Shown: in pieces, positions 50,350 through 60,051 of the stretch
Numbering within the stretch: the stretch's first letter is position 1
How the letters are laid out: each line of letters opens with the position of its first letter
From: Thermoleophilaceae bacterium
GTDB taxonomy: Bacteria > Actinomycetota > Thermoleophilia > Solirubrobacterales > Thermoleophilaceae
Assembly: GCA_030447725.1 (NCBI GenBank)
Contig: JAUJOQ010000004.1
Span: 255,816 to 319,815, forward strand
Reading direction: 5' to 3'
DNA: 64,000 nucleotides
The notes under the pieces: model-generated
Databases searched by the model: none
Seen by the model: only the letters and a program-made list of their open reading frames with translations
Told to the model about the DNA's origin: nothing
Made by a program: the position numbers and the translations under genes

Positions 50350-51342
50350 CTAGGGCTCGCGCCGTCCCTTGGTCTTCTGCAGCCAGTCCGCGAGTTGGTC
50401 GCCGAGGTCGCTGACAGACGAGCCCGCCTGCTGGATGGCGTCGCCGATGCGTTCGCCGTAGTGCGTGCTCGCCGCCGAAGCCTCCTCGCTCGCCGAGGAC
50501 TCCTCGCCGCGGCGCAGGTACTCGCCCCGCACCATCCGGTCGTAGTCACCGGCCTGCACCCAGTCGAGGAGCATGCGCACGCGGCGAACCGGCATGGGGT
50601 GGGTCACGTTGAGGTCCTGCAGCAGCTTGGTCAGGCGCTCGAGCCCCGAGCCCTTCTCCTCGTACTCGATGCCCTGCGCGATGAATGCGTCGAGGTTGAG
50701 CTCGTCGGCGGCCTCGCCTGCCGAGATCACCATGAGCGCACGGGATACCGCCGCCGGGTCGCGTGTGACCAGCGCCGCGGCCCGGTCGCAGGACAGCTCG
50801 GCCGCGCGTGACCATTCGAGCAGCGCCATCCGGATGGCGAGGATGGGGAGCCCCGCGAGGATCGGCAGGCGCACGCTCTCACCTACGCGCAGCAGGATGA
50901 GCAGCGCCGTGCGGTAGAGGACATGTTCGGAGTGCACGTGGGCGGCCTCGTGGGCAAGCACCACGCGGCGGCCGTCGTCGTCCAGGATGCGTACCAGTTC
51001 GGAGTTGAGCACCACGATCGGGCGGTCGGTGCCCATGGTGAATGCATTGGCCAGCGGAAACTGGGTGAGGTAGAGATCGGGAACGCGATCCATGTCGAGC
51101 GCGTTGAAGACCTCGCGGTGCAACACCCATACGCGAGGAAGCTGTTCCTGGCCGAGCCGCACCGAGGCCCCGAGCGCCGCAGCTCGCAGCGCTCGCTCAT
51201 AGCCCAGGGCGACGAGCTTGCGCACCACCTGGTCGAGATATGGCACCTTCTGCAGGGCGGCCGTGGCCGCTCGGTCGGCCGGGTGCTGGTAGGCGCGCGG
51301 CGATATCCGGTCGAGGCGCCAGGCCTCAGCAGGCAATGTCAT
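50350..51342 (-). CDS. M48 family zinc metallopeptidase
   Basis: 330 residues. The zinc motif HExxH is visible in VVLAHEAAHVHSEHVLYRTA, and the third ligand Glu in WSRAAELSCDRAAALV, both as in HtpX/Ste24-type M48 peptidases. Hydrophobic stretches around ALLILLRVGESVRLPILAGL suggest membrane association. Such enzymes cleave damaged membrane proteins. The ATG at 51342 is supported by its position just before the divergent DUF72 gene (33 nt apart), which implies a shared promoter region. Confidence 0.88.
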   Translation of the reverse strand: MTLPAEAWRLDRISPRAYQHPADRAATAALQKVPYLDQVVRKLVALGYERALRAAALGASVRLGQEQLPRVWVLHREVFNALDMDRVPDLYLTQFPLANAFTMGTDRPIVVLNSELVRILDDDGRRVVLAHEAAHVHSEHVLYRTALLILLRVGESVRLPILAGLPILAIRMALLEWSRAAELSCDRAAALVTRDPAAVSRALMVISAGEAADELNLDAFIAQGIEYEEKGSGLERLTKLLQDLNVTHPMPVRRVRMLLDWVQAGDYDRMVRGEYLRRGEESSASEEASAASTHYGERIGDAIQQAGSSVSDLGDQLADWLQKTKGRREP

Positions 51343-51375
51343 GCGTGGAGGGTAGTGGCGGGGTACGGTCTGGCC

Positions 51376-52359
51376 ATGGCTGGGCTTAGCGAGAGGAGCG
51401 CAGCCCGATCGTCGATCGGGCGAGCACCGAACGAGAGCTTCACGGGCAAGATCGTCGTGGGTACCTCGAGCTGGGCCGACCCGGGCTTCGTCAAGGACTG
51501 GTACCCGCAGGGCATGCCCGCGAGCGAGCGCCTGCCCTGGTACGCGGAGCGCTTCGAGGCAGTCGAGCTCAACTCCAGCTTCTATGCCGTGCCGGAGCGC
51601 TCGACGGTACGGCGGTGGTGCTCGGTTACGCCGGACGGATTCACCTTCGACGTCAAGCTGCATCGCCTCCTGTCGCGCCACTCCGCCGGCCTGGACTCCC
51701 TGCCCCCCGACCTGCGCGAGGGCGCGCGCACCACGGCGCGGGGGCGGGTCGAGCTGACCCCGGAGCTCGAGGCCGCGCTCACACGTGAGGTCCTGCACGC
51801 GGTCGAGCCGCTGGCCGATGCCGGCAAGCTGAGCGGGTTGCTGCTGCAGCTCACGCCGGCGTTCTCGCCCAAGCGCAACGAGCTCTCCGAGCTGGAGCCT
51901 CTGGTCGAGGCGGTCCGGCCCCACCGCCTGGCCATCGAGCTGCGCAACCGCCGCTGGGTCTCCGACGAGCAGACCCAGAGGACGATGGAGTGGTTCTCCG
52001 ACCACGAGGCGGCCTTCGTCTGCGTCGACGCCCCACCCGCCGACGCCACGCCGATCATGCCCGCCGTGGACGCCGTCACCCGCGACGACTTCGCCTACGT
52101 GCGCATCCACGGCCGCAACGTCGAAGGCTACCTCCACGGCAAGAGCGTGGCCGAGCGCTTCGGCTGGATCTACGGGGACGATGAGCTCGGCGAGATCGCC
52201 GATCGCGCGCGAGGGCTGGCCGAGCAGGCGGAGGAGGTGCGCGTGTACTTCAACAACAACCGCGACGACGACGCGCCCACCGCGGCGAGGCGCTTCCGCG
52301 CTCTGTTGGGCCAGGACCCCGGGCCCCCGCCCGAGGACGCCCAGCTCAGGCTCGCGTGA
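51376..52359 (+). CDS. DUF72 (YecE-like) TIM-barrel protein
   Basis: 327 residues of the DUF72 family: IVVGTSSWADPGFVKDWYPQ at the N terminus, FEAVELNSSFYAVPERSTVR, FDVKLHRLLSRHSAG, RLAIELRNRRWVSDEQTQRT, and DFAYVRIHGRNVEGYLHGKS. The family adopts a TIM-barrel fold and its biological role is not established. It is transcribed divergently from the M48 gene. The C terminus overlaps a possible small gene on the other strand. Confidence 0.88.
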   Translation: MAGLSERSAARSSIGRAPNESFTGKIVVGTSSWADPGFVKDWYPQGMPASERLPWYAERFEAVELNSSFYAVPERSTVRRWCSVTPDGFTFDVKLHRLLSRHSAGLDSLPPDLREGARTTARGRVELTPELEAALTREVLHAVEPLADAGKLSGLLLQLTPAFSPKRNELSELEPLVEAVRPHRLAIELRNRRWVSDEQTQRTMEWFSDHEAAFVCVDAPPADATPIMPAVDAVTRDDFAYVRIHGRNVEGYLHGKSVAERFGWIYGDDELGEIADRARGLAEQAEEVRVYFNNNRDDDAPTAARRFRALLGQDPGPPPEDAQLRLA

Positions 52360-52525
52360 GGCGCGCCGCGCGCTCCATGCGCTGGTGGCGGTCCTCACCC
52401 AGGGCGGAGCGCGGCGAGGGGCCGAGGCGCGCCAGGCTGTAGCGGCGCACCCCGCCCGGGAGGGCGACGGCATCGGAGGTACGGGGCACCAGGAGGAGGC
52501 GGGTGGGCGGCGGTGACTGCTTCAT
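52346..52525 (-). CDS. Possible 59-residue protein
   Basis: Reads MKQSPPPTRLLLVPRTSDAV from ATG 52525, followed by GVRRYSLARLGPSPR, and ends 14 nt inside the DUF72 gene. Composition is plausible for a small basic protein, but the ribosome site is weak and no family is known. It may be a by-product of GC-rich sequence; the 290 bases between the DUF72 and MBL genes hold nothing else I can support. Confidence 0.3.
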   Translation of the reverse strand: MKQSPPPTRLLLVPRTSDAVALPGGVRRYSLARLGPSPRSALGEDRHQRMERAARLTRA

Positions 52526-52651
52526 GTCCCGATCGTCGCCGCCCGAGGCCCGCGATGCATCGGCTGCGCGTCCAAGAATCAAGCTCGGCGGTTGTACTTC
52601 ATGTCGAACGAACCCGGGCCTCGTTTGCGGCAGGATAGGAGCGAGGGCCGC

Positions 52652-53374
52652 GTGCAAGACGACGACCACGATCCCGCTGGAGTGGTGCGCGTGCGAGCGC
52701 CCAACCCGTCCCTGCTCACCCTCGACGGCACGAACACCTACGTCACCGGCGGCTGGGTCGTCGACCCGGGACCAGGCTTGGAGGGCCACCTCGACGCCGT
52801 GCTCGCGGCGGCGGGCGGCCGGATCGAGGGCATAGCCCTCACCCACCTCCACGCCGACCATGCGGGCGGCGCCGCGGCGCTCGCCGTTCGGGCGGGCGGC
52901 GTGCCGGTGGTGCTGCCCAGCGACGGCGCGCAGCTCGGCCCCTTCCGCGCTCTCGCCACTCCCGGCCACGCGCCCGACCACGTCTGTCTCCTGCTGGGGC
53001 GGACCTGCTTCACGGGCGACGCGGTGCTCGGTGAGGGCAGCGTCTTCATGTCCCCCGGAGAGGGCTCCCTCGCGGACTACCTGGATTCCCTGCGCCGTCT
53101 GCGCGGGCTGGATCTCGAGCTGCTCTGCCCGGGCCACGGGCCCTACGTGCGCGACCCGGCCGCCAAGCTCGACGACTACATCGCCCACCGGCTCGAGCGC
53201 GAGCGCCTGCTGGTCGAGGCGCTGGGCGCCGGTGCCCGCACTGAGGGTGAGCTGCTCGACCGCGCCTGGTCTGACGTGGCGCCCGAGCTGCGACCCGCTG
53301 CCGCCCTGACGTTGCGGGCGCATCTGGAGAAGCTCGCCGGCGAGGGACGCCTGCCCCCCGACCGGCGGGCCTGA
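52652..53374 (+). CDS. MBL-fold metallohydrolase (LACTB2/RNase Z-like branch)
   Basis: About 240 residues. The N terminus carries RAPNPSLLTLDGTNTYVTGG, the opening of the LACTB2-like group. Zinc ligands are in THLHADHAGGAAAL, ATPGHAPDHVCLLL and FTGDAVLGEG, with the final His in CPGHGPYV. A C-terminal winged-helix-like domain (ARTEGELLDRAWSDVAPELR) matches this group. GTG 52652 has GAGGG 4 nt upstream. A different family branch from the MBL enzyme at 9341. It ends 19 nt before efp. Confidence 0.87.
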   Translation: MQDDDHDPAGVVRVRAPNPSLLTLDGTNTYVTGGWVVDPGPGLEGHLDAVLAAAGGRIEGIALTHLHADHAGGAAALAVRAGGVPVVLPSDGAQLGPFRALATPGHAPDHVCLLLGRTCFTGDAVLGEGSVFMSPGEGSLADYLDSLRRLRGLDLELLCPGHGPYVRDPAAKLDDYIAHRLERERLLVEALGAGARTEGELLDRAWSDVAPELRPAAALTLRAHLEKLAGEGRLPPDRRA

Positions 53375-53393
53375 CGCTAGCCTTACGGGCCGC

Positions 53394-53954
53394 GTGATCT
53401 CGACAAACCAGTTCAAGAACGGCACGCATATCGAGGTGGACGGCACGATCTTCAAGGTCGTCTCCTTCCAGCACGTCAAGCCCGGCAAGGGCGGCGCGTT
53501 CGTGCGGACGAAGTTGAAGCGCACCAGCGACGGCGCGGTGCTCGACAAGACCTTCCGGGCGGGCGAGAAGTTCCGCCCCATCCGTACCGAGACTCGGCGT
53601 ATGCAGTACCTCTACTCGGACGGCACCGACGCCCACTTCATGGACACCCAGACCTACGATCAGCTGACGCTGCCGGAGGATGGCGTGAAGGAGTCGCTGC
53701 AGTGGATCGCGGAGAGCGAGGAGATCGACCTGCTCTACGTGGACGATGTCCCCGCCGACGTGCAGGTGCCGAGCGCCGTGGAGATGGCCGTGACCGAGAC
53801 CGAGCCCGGCCTGCGGGGGGACACGGCCTCCGGCGGCGGCGACAAGCCCGCCACTCTCGAGTCGGGCGTGAGCGTGAGGGTGCCGCTGTTCGTGGACGTA
53901 GGCGATCGCGTACGCGTGGACACCCGTTCCGGTGAATACGTCTCGCGCGCGTAG
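53394..53954 (+). CDS. efp: Translation elongation factor P
   Basis: 186 residues with three beta-barrel domains. The loop reaching the ribosomal peptidyl transferase centre is VKPGKGGAFVRTKLK, with the Lys that may be modified. The remaining signature is VPLFVDVGDRVRVDTRSGEY at the end. It relieves stalling at consecutive prolines, relevant here given the many proline-rich proteins (MltG, PilO). GTG 53394 is the start. It heads the efp-nusB-xseB-ispA-dxs run. Confidence 0.97.
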   Translation: MISTNQFKNGTHIEVDGTIFKVVSFQHVKPGKGGAFVRTKLKRTSDGAVLDKTFRAGEKFRPIRTETRRMQYLYSDGTDAHFMDTQTYDQLTLPEDGVKESLQWIAESEEIDLLYVDDVPADVQVPSAVEMAVTETEPGLRGDTASGGGDKPATLESGVSVRVPLFVDVGDRVRVDTRSGEYVSRA

Positions 53955-53960
53955 GAGATC

Positions 53961-54344
53961 GTGAGGCGGACCGATCAGCGGCGCGCAGCGACGGTCGCCC
54001 TCTACCAGGCCGATCTCACGGACCGGCCGGCTCCCGGCCTGGTCGATGTCGCAGCGCGTCCGTTCACCCGCGAGCTGGTCGACGGCGTCGAGCGCCACCG
54101 CGAAGAGCTCGATGTTCTGATCGAGCGCTACGCCGAGGACTGGACGCTCGACCGTATCGCCCCGCTCGAGCGCAGCATCCTCCGGGTGGCGCTCCACGAG
54201 CTCCTTCACCGCCCCGATGTGCCCGCCGAGGTGGCGATCGACGAGGCGGTCGAGGCCGCCAAGGAGCTCTGCGGTGCACAGGCGCCGGGGTTCGTGAACG
54301 GGATCCTCGGCGCGGTCCAGCGCCGCGAGGCCGCGGCAACGTGA
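53961..54344 (+). CDS. nusB: Transcription antitermination factor NusB
   Basis: 127 residues, all helical. It opens with RRTDQRRAATVALYQADLTD and has the family features LIERYAEDWTLDRIAPLERS, ILRVALHELLHRPDVPAEVA, and AKELCGAQAPGFVNGILGAV. It binds BoxA RNA with NusE for rRNA transcription antitermination. It starts at GTG 6 nt after efp, a common bacterial neighbour, and overlaps xseB by 4 nt. Confidence 0.94.
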   Translation: MRRTDQRRAATVALYQADLTDRPAPGLVDVAARPFTRELVDGVERHREELDVLIERYAEDWTLDRIAPLERSILRVALHELLHRPDVPAEVAIDEAVEAAKELCGAQAPGFVNGILGAVQRREAAAT

Positions 54345-54544
54345 GCGAAGCGCTCGACGCGCTGGTCCGCGAGCTGGACGACGCCGCCGCGCGACTGCGC
54401 GCCGAGGAGATGCCGGCCGCCGAGGCCGCCGACCTCGTCGAGCGCTGCGCGGAGCTGGCCGGACGGATAGGCGCCGAGCTCGACCGCGCCGGCCGCGACG
54501 CCGACCGAGACAGCTCGGCCGAGGGCCAGGAGCAGCTGTTGTGA
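54341..54544 (+). CDS. xseB: Exodeoxyribonuclease VII small subunit-like protein
   Basis: 67 residues with the XseB coiled-coil layout: ALDALVRELDDAAARLRAEE, then MPAAEAADLVERCAELAGRI. It would pair with the large subunit XseA, which is not in the window. It overlaps both neighbours (nusB and ispA) by 4 nt, which agrees with the usual xseB-ispA-dxs order. The assignment relies on context as much as on sequence. Confidence 0.75.
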   Translation: MSEALDALVRELDDAAARLRAEEMPAAEAADLVERCAELAGRIGAELDRAGRDADRDSSAEGQEQLL

Positions 54545-55434
54545 GCGCCGCCATCTCGGGCTCGGCGGTCTATCCCGTGGAGCTGCAGCGGCAGGTGGAC
54601 GCCTACCTCGAGGGCATCCGCTTCAGCTCCGAGTCCGCCACGGCGCGGCTCGAGGAGGCGATGCGCCACTCGCTGCTGGCGGGCGGCAAGCGCATCCGGC
54701 CGGTGCTGGCGCTGGCCACCTCGGAGGCGCTCGGCCGCGCCCCGGAGGACGTCCTGCCGTTCGCGGCGGCCATCGAGATGATCCACACCTACTCCCTGAT
54801 CCACGACGACCTGCCGGCGATGGACGATGACGCGCTGCGCCGCGGCAAGCCGACCTGCCACGTGGTCTACGGCGAGGACGTGGCCATCCTCGCCGGCGAC
54901 GGGCTGTTCGCCGAAGCCCTGCGCCTGGCGCTCACCGAGCAGCAGGGCCCTCCAATGGGGATCATCGCCGCCGCACGCGCTCTCACCGCTGCGGCGGGCG
55001 TCGACGGGATGGTCGGGGGCCAGTACCTGGACGTGACCGCGCAGGGCGCGAGCGACGCCGCGGGCCTGCGCCGCCTGCACGAGCTGAAGACAGGCAGGCT
55101 GATCGCCGCTTCGGTGGAGTGTGTCGTGCTCCTCTGCGGAGCGAGTGGACCTGCCACAATCGGTCTCGGCCGCTTCGCCGCCGAGCTCGGTGTGGTGTTC
55201 CAGATCGTCGACGACATCCTCGACGTGACGGGAGACGACGACGAGCTGGGCAAGCCGAGTGGCACGGACGAGCGTCACGGCAGGCGCACGTACGTGAGTG
55301 AGTACGGCCTCGAAAGGGCCCGTGAGCTCGCCCGGGAGTCCCACGCCGAGGCCCGCGCTGCGCTGACCGGAGCCGGTGGATCCACGGAGCGGCTCGAGCA
55401 GATCGCCGACTACATCCTCACCCGCCAGACATGA
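54541..55434 (+). CDS. ispA: Polyprenyl synthetase (farnesyl/geranylgeranyl diphosphate synthase)
   Basis: 297 residues. The first aspartate-rich motif is SLIHDDLPAMDDDALRRGKP and the second FQIVDDILDVTGDDDELGKP; both chelate magnesium with the diphosphate. GGKRIRPVLALAT binds IPP. The four-residue insert in the first motif (DDLPAMDDD) is the short-chain bacterial type, making C15 or C20 products. It lies between xseB and dxs, linking precursor supply with chain building. Start GTG 54541. Confidence 0.93.
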   Translation: MSAAISGSAVYPVELQRQVDAYLEGIRFSSESATARLEEAMRHSLLAGGKRIRPVLALATSEALGRAPEDVLPFAAAIEMIHTYSLIHDDLPAMDDDALRRGKPTCHVVYGEDVAILAGDGLFAEALRLALTEQQGPPMGIIAAARALTAAAGVDGMVGGQYLDVTAQGASDAAGLRRLHELKTGRLIAASVECVVLLCGASGPATIGLGRFAAELGVVFQIVDDILDVTGDDDELGKPSGTDERHGRRTYVSEYGLERARELARESHAEARAALTGAGGSTERLEQIADYILTRQT

Positions 55435-57380
55435 CCAACCGCCTGCTCGACGACATCGACGGACCCGAGGGCCTCAAGGGTCTCGACGACGCTCAGCTGC
55501 AGCAGGTCGCGCAGGAGGTGCGCGAGCTGATCATCGACACGATCGGCGAGATCGGCGGCCACTTCGGCGCCAACCTGGGGGCGAGCGAGATCGCCGTGGC
55601 CGTCCACAGCCTGCTCGACTCCCCGCGCGACAAGGTGCTGTGGGACGTCGGCCACCAGGCCTACCCGCACAAGGTGCTCACCGGCCGCCGCGATCTGCTC
55701 TCCACCATCCGCAAGTACGGCGGCCTGGCTCCCTTCTGCTCGGTGTTCGAGTCCGAGCACGACATCATGGGCGCGGGCCACGCCTCCACGTCGGTGTCCT
55801 ACGCGGTGGGCCTGAAGGAGGCCATGCGCCGGGGCCGGGGCGAGGACGGCAGGGTGGTGGCCGTGATCGGCGACGGCGCGCTCACCGGGGGGGTGGCCTT
55901 CGAGGCGCTGCACAACGCGGGCGGGCTCGGGGTGCCGATCGTGATCGTGGTCAACGACAACGGCATGTCGATCTCGCCCAACGTCGGTTCGCTGTCGCGT
56001 TACTTCAACCGGCTGCGGATGAACCCCAAGCTGCACAAGCGACGTGAGGACGTGGAGGCCTCGCTCACCAAGCTGCCAGCCGGCATCGGCGAGCGGATTG
56101 AGCGCTACGGGCCGATCTTCAAGGAGTCGCTGAAGGCCTACTGGGCGCCCGGCCTGTTCTTCGAGGAGCTCGACCTCGCCTACATGGGCGTGATCGACGG
56201 CCACGACGTCGGCGCGCTCCGCGAGGCCATCGGCGAGGCGCTCGAGGCCGGCCGGCCGGTCGTCGTGCACTGCAAGACGGTGAAGGGCAAGGGCTTCGCG
56301 CCCGCCGAGGACGGCGGCCTCGAGGGCATGGAGAAGTGGCACGCCGCCAAGCCGGCGTCGATCGTGAACGGCGCCCCGACCGTGCTGGGGCCCAGGCCCG
56401 CGAAGGACCCGAATCCGGCGCCGGCCCAGTACACGAAGGTCTTCGGCGACGCCCTGGTGGCCGAGGCGCGTCGCGACGAGCGGGTGATCGCCATCACCGC
56501 CGCGATGAACACCGGCACCGGCCTCGACATCCTCCAGAAGGCGATGCCCGACCGCTACTACGACGTGGGCATCGCCGAGCAGCACGCCGTGCTCTTCGCC
56601 GCCGGCCTGGCCCTGCAGGGGGCCAAGCCCGTCGTGGCGATCTACTCGACCTTCCTCCAGCGCGGGTTCGACCAGATCGTGCACGACGCGTGCCTGCAGA
56701 AGCTCAACGTGGTGTTCGCCATGGACCGCGCCGGTCTCGTGGGCGACGACGGGCCGACCCACCACGGCGCGTTCGACATCTCCTGGCAGCGCTGCCTGCC
56801 GCACATGACGCTGATGGCCCCCCGCGACGAGGCCCAGCTCGTGCACATGCTGCACACCGCGCTCACCTACGACGACGGCCCGATCGCGCTGCGCTACCCG
56901 CGCGGCGCCGGGGAGGGCGTGGAGCTGCCCGAAGCTCCGGCGGCCATCGAGATCGGCCGCGGCGAGGTGCTGCGCGAGGGTGAGCGGGTGGCCTTCCTCG
57001 GCTACGGCTACGGCGTGCCGGTTGCTCTCGGGGCCGCCGACCTGCTCGCCGAGCGGCACGGGGTCGAGGCCACCGTTGTCGACGCCCGCTTTGCCAAGCC
57101 CCTCGACGCAGAGCTGATCGCCTCGCTGGTGGCCGAGCACGACGTGCTGGTCACCGTGGAGGAGAACGTGCTGGCCGGTGGCTTCGGCTCGGGGGTGGTC
57201 GAGCACCTGTCAGACCACGACCTGGCCGGCGAGACCCGAGTGATGCGGTTCGGGCTGCCCGACCGCTACGTGACCCACGGCAAGCCGTCACTCCTGCGCG
57301 AAGAGGTGGGCCTGACGCCGGAGGCCGTGGCCGAGCGCGTCGCGGAGGCGGTTCTCAACCCCCGCAACGCGCTGGCCTAG
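55431..57380 (+). CDS. dxs: 1-deoxy-D-xylulose-5-phosphate synthase
   Basis: 649 residues; thiamine diphosphate-dependent condensation of pyruvate and glyceraldehyde 3-phosphate, the first step of the MEP pathway. DVGHQAYPHKVLTGRRDLLS provides the N-terminal His, VIGDGALTGGVAFEALHNAG the ThDP-Mg binding motif ending near NDN. IAEQHAVLFAAGLALQGAKP carries the catalytic Glu, and TVEENVLAGGFGSGVVEHL the C-terminal domain. It overlaps ispA by 4 nt. It ends in an 83-base convergent spacer with no clear terminator. Confidence 0.97.
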   Translation: MTNRLLDDIDGPEGLKGLDDAQLQQVAQEVRELIIDTIGEIGGHFGANLGASEIAVAVHSLLDSPRDKVLWDVGHQAYPHKVLTGRRDLLSTIRKYGGLAPFCSVFESEHDIMGAGHASTSVSYAVGLKEAMRRGRGEDGRVVAVIGDGALTGGVAFEALHNAGGLGVPIVIVVNDNGMSISPNVGSLSRYFNRLRMNPKLHKRREDVEASLTKLPAGIGERIERYGPIFKESLKAYWAPGLFFEELDLAYMGVIDGHDVGALREAIGEALEAGRPVVVHCKTVKGKGFAPAEDGGLEGMEKWHAAKPASIVNGAPTVLGPRPAKDPNPAPAQYTKVFGDALVAEARRDERVIAITAAMNTGTGLDILQKAMPDRYYDVGIAEQHAVLFAAGLALQGAKPVVAIYSTFLQRGFDQIVHDACLQKLNVVFAMDRAGLVGDDGPTHHGAFDISWQRCLPHMTLMAPRDEAQLVHMLHTALTYDDGPIALRYPRGAGEGVELPEAPAAIEIGRGEVLREGERVAFLGYGYGVPVALGAADLLAERHGVEATVVDARFAKPLDAELIASLVAEHDVLVTVEENVLAGGFGSGVVEHLSDHDLAGETRVMRFGLPDRYVTHGKPSLLREEVGLTPEAVAERVAEAVLNPRNALA

Positions 57381-57463
57381 CTGCGGCCCCTGCCCCAAGG
57401 GACATCGAGCGGCAGATATGCGAGCTTGCACTAGCGGCACGCCCTTTCGCGATACTGACTTGA

Positions 57464-58033
57464 CTAGGGCGAGGCGCAGACGACATATGCGGTCAGGGTT
57501 CCTGTGGTAGCCCCGTTTGGGTTCGCAGCAAAAACGTTCCATCCAGTAGGCGTTCCATTCGCGGGCGTCGGCGCGCTCTGATAGATGAAGCCGTTGCCGC
57601 TTTGTCCGCCGCCACCGCCTGTGGCGCGCTCGCCCGGTTGGCAGTTGACAGAGGCCGCGAACGCCGACCCGGCTGCGGAGCGGACGGTGACGTTTGTCGC
57701 GCCGTTGGTGCCGGCGGTGCCCTGTGGTCCCGGCGCGCCTCTGGCTCCCGGCGCGCCCTGGGGTCCTGGCGCGCCTTGGGGTCCGGTGGCGCCACCGGGT
57801 AGCTGGCCGGCCTTGAAGTCTCCTGCGAGTAGCGACCCGTTTTTGACCTTTGAGGCGTTGACTGCGTTGCTGGCGATCTTCTGCGTGGTCACGGCGTTCT
57901 TTTTGATCTGTTTTGCGCCGACGCTGTTGGCGGGCAGCCTGATGGCGGCGTAGCTGGTGCCGCCGAGCGCGACTATCAGCGCCATGATGGCGACGACCAT
58001 CGACGGCGTCGGATGATGTTTGTTGAGGCGCAT
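57464..58033 (-). CDS. Exported protein with short collagen-like segment
   Basis: 189 residues. The signal anchor is SMVVAIMALIVALGGTSYAA. The middle section has KNAVTTQKIASNAVNASKVK, and then about eight G-x-y triplets (GATGPQGAPGPQGAPGARGA). A beta-type C-terminal domain with two Cys follows. This design (anchor, low-complexity KxVxxxKI section, collagen-like repeat) is frequent in Solirubrobacterales secreted proteins. An AAGGAG ribosome site lies before the ATG. Probably surface located; function unknown. Confidence 0.78.
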   Translation of the reverse strand: MRLNKHHPTPSMVVAIMALIVALGGTSYAAIRLPANSVGAKQIKKNAVTTQKIASNAVNASKVKNGSLLAGDFKAGQLPGGATGPQGAPGPQGAPGARGAPGPQGTAGTNGATNVTVRSAAGSAFAASVNCQPGERATGGGGGQSGNGFIYQSAPTPANGTPTGWNVFAANPNGATTGTLTAYVVCASP

Positions 58034-58100
58034 GTGACTCCTTTTGAGATTGCGGTGTCGGGGGACGAGTCGTGTGGGGCGTGTGCTGATCGGATGCTTG

Positions 58101-59922
58101 TCAGCGATCCCGGGCCGGGTTCGGGGGGTGCACCCGGAAGCTGATGCGTTTGGGCGCCGAGCGGGCGCTGTTGGCGTCGATCGCTGTGATCGTGAGGCGG
58201 TAGCGGCCGCGGCGCAGCGCGCGGTTGCCGATCTTTCCCGAGAAGCGGACCCGGTTGGCGCCTGCGGTTCCCGGGCGCGAGAAGCCCCCCACCTTGACGT
58301 AGCGGCTGCAGCGCCGCGCGTTGCGGTTTCGGCGTGTGGGGCGCCGGCAGCGATCCCCGTCGCGGCGCCCCGCGACGCGACGGTCGATCCGCAACCTGAC
58401 CCGCGCGGGCTTTGAGAGCGCGAAGCGCACCGTTGTGCCGCGGCGCGAGCCCGGGCAGCGCCGCCCGACGCAGAACGCGCTCCTGGTCAGCGAGGGCGCG
58501 GAGATCGCCGGTGCGCCCGGGGGTGTCTGCGGGGTGCCGTCACCCGGCGACGTGCCTCGCGGCGGGGTTGGCGCAGGCGCCGGGGCCAGCGGCACCGCGT
58601 AGACCTGCCGCGCGTTGCCCTGGCCGCTGTCGACCACGGCGTAGCCGAGGTGGTCGGGCGCCGCCCCCGCCCGGACCTCGCCCATCTGCCGATCGATCGT
58701 GTTGAAGGCCAACAGTTGTGCGGTGCGCCACGACACCCCGTCGGGGGAGCTCGCGTAGCGCATCCGCGGGCCGCCGATCACGGAGTTCTCGACCCAGAGC
58801 GAGAACAGCATGCCGCCCGGGTCCTGGGCGAGGTAGCTCGTGGGTCCTCCCTCCGCGATCGGGATGCTCGTCGGCGCGCCGAAGGTGCTGCCGTTGTAGC
58901 GGCGCACGTCGAGGCGCTTCGGATTCTCGGCGTCCAGCTGGGAGAAGAGGCCGCTCGGGCCCTGCGCCAGCTGCCCGTATTCGCCGTCCCGCGCGATCAC
59001 CTGGGCGGGTGACCAGTTCGCCGCGTCGTTCACCTCACCCGTGCCACCGAAGACGCGGAAGGCCGCAGTTCCGTCGAGGAAGTTGAAAGTCACGAGCGGA
59101 GTGGTGGGGTTCACCAGCTCGACCGCCGACGAATAGATGTATTCAGAACTGAGGTCGGCACTTGCCAGGGTGGACCGTCCCTACGCACTAGCCAGAACGT
59201 GATCGCGTTGGCCGAGTTCGTCATCACGATCCCGTCGTCGTCCTCCTGATCTGAGATCCCCCAACGCGGGTGAACTGCACCTCGTCGTTCTTGGCGAGGT
59301 GACGTTGCGGACCCAATGCGAGGCGCATCCGCACCCACGGCTATGCCAGCCCCCCTACGACAGGGGTGACGGGTCGCCCACCACGCGCGTAATCCTCACC
59401 TGCGTACTCGATGTCGTGTTCCCAGCCGAGCCCCTGAGCGCGACCGGAACCATGGCGGTGTTCGCCGCCGTCGGTCGAGCTCAGCACGTAGTTGGCGGCG
59501 AAGCTCGGGCCCGAGCGGCCATAGCGAAAGGCGAGGATGCGGACGGTCTGGCCCTCGACGAAGACGTGCGGGCGGGTGAGCGTCGTGCCCTCAAGCGCGA
59601 AGTCGAGCCTGTGATCGCAGACGGTCGCCCCGCGCGGAAGCCGGCAGTAGTGAACGACCGCATCTGGAGCCGAGGTCGTTGGGTCGTCGTCGTTGTCCAG
59701 GTAGGCGATGAACGCCGTCCCGGCGCCATTCACCGCGACAGCGGGACGGTTGCCCGCCCCGAGCAGGATCGGCGTCGCCGCGTGCGCGGGCGACGTCGAG
59801 CCAAGCAGCACCGCCAGGCCCGCGATCACACCCACGAGCCCGACGCCAAGACCTCGAGAAGAGGTGGCGCGGCTCAGTCCGCTCTGCCGCCTGTACGCCA
59901 AGCCTTCTGCTAGATCGATCAT
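58101..59922 (-). pseudogene. Broken gene for an exported beta-propeller-like protein
   Basis: Three frames are needed. From ATG 59922 (AGGA 7 nt upstream) to 59341 the first part has a signal peptide (VGLVGVIAGLAVLLG, then AHAATPILLGAGNRPAVAVN). It reads on as a repeat-rich beta protein (GTAFIAYLDNDDDPTTSAPD; CRLPRGATVCDHRLDF). A short frame at 59111-59338 holds GIVMTNSANAITFWLV. From about 59178 to 58101 the last part reads through VTFNFLDGTAAFRVFGG to a Pro/Thr linker and a basic beta domain with Cys (AFCVGRRCPGSRRGTTVRFA). The pieces look like one sialidase-like or BNR-type protein of about 600 residues with several frame breaks. Sequencing error is an alternative. Confidence 0.65.
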
Positions 59923-60051
59923 GGGCCGATCCTGCCCCAGCGCAGTGGCGTGGGCAACGGGGTGCGACCCTGGACGCGACCGTATACTTTTGGGTCGAAT
60001 TCGCTCCAAACCGGCCTTTTGCTGGGAAAGGCAGCCCGCGCCGCATAGGAA

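Noticed and set aside
55410..57206. 598-codon open frame opposite dxs
   Set aside because: Same antisense artefact; dxs on the plus strand has all catalytic motifs.
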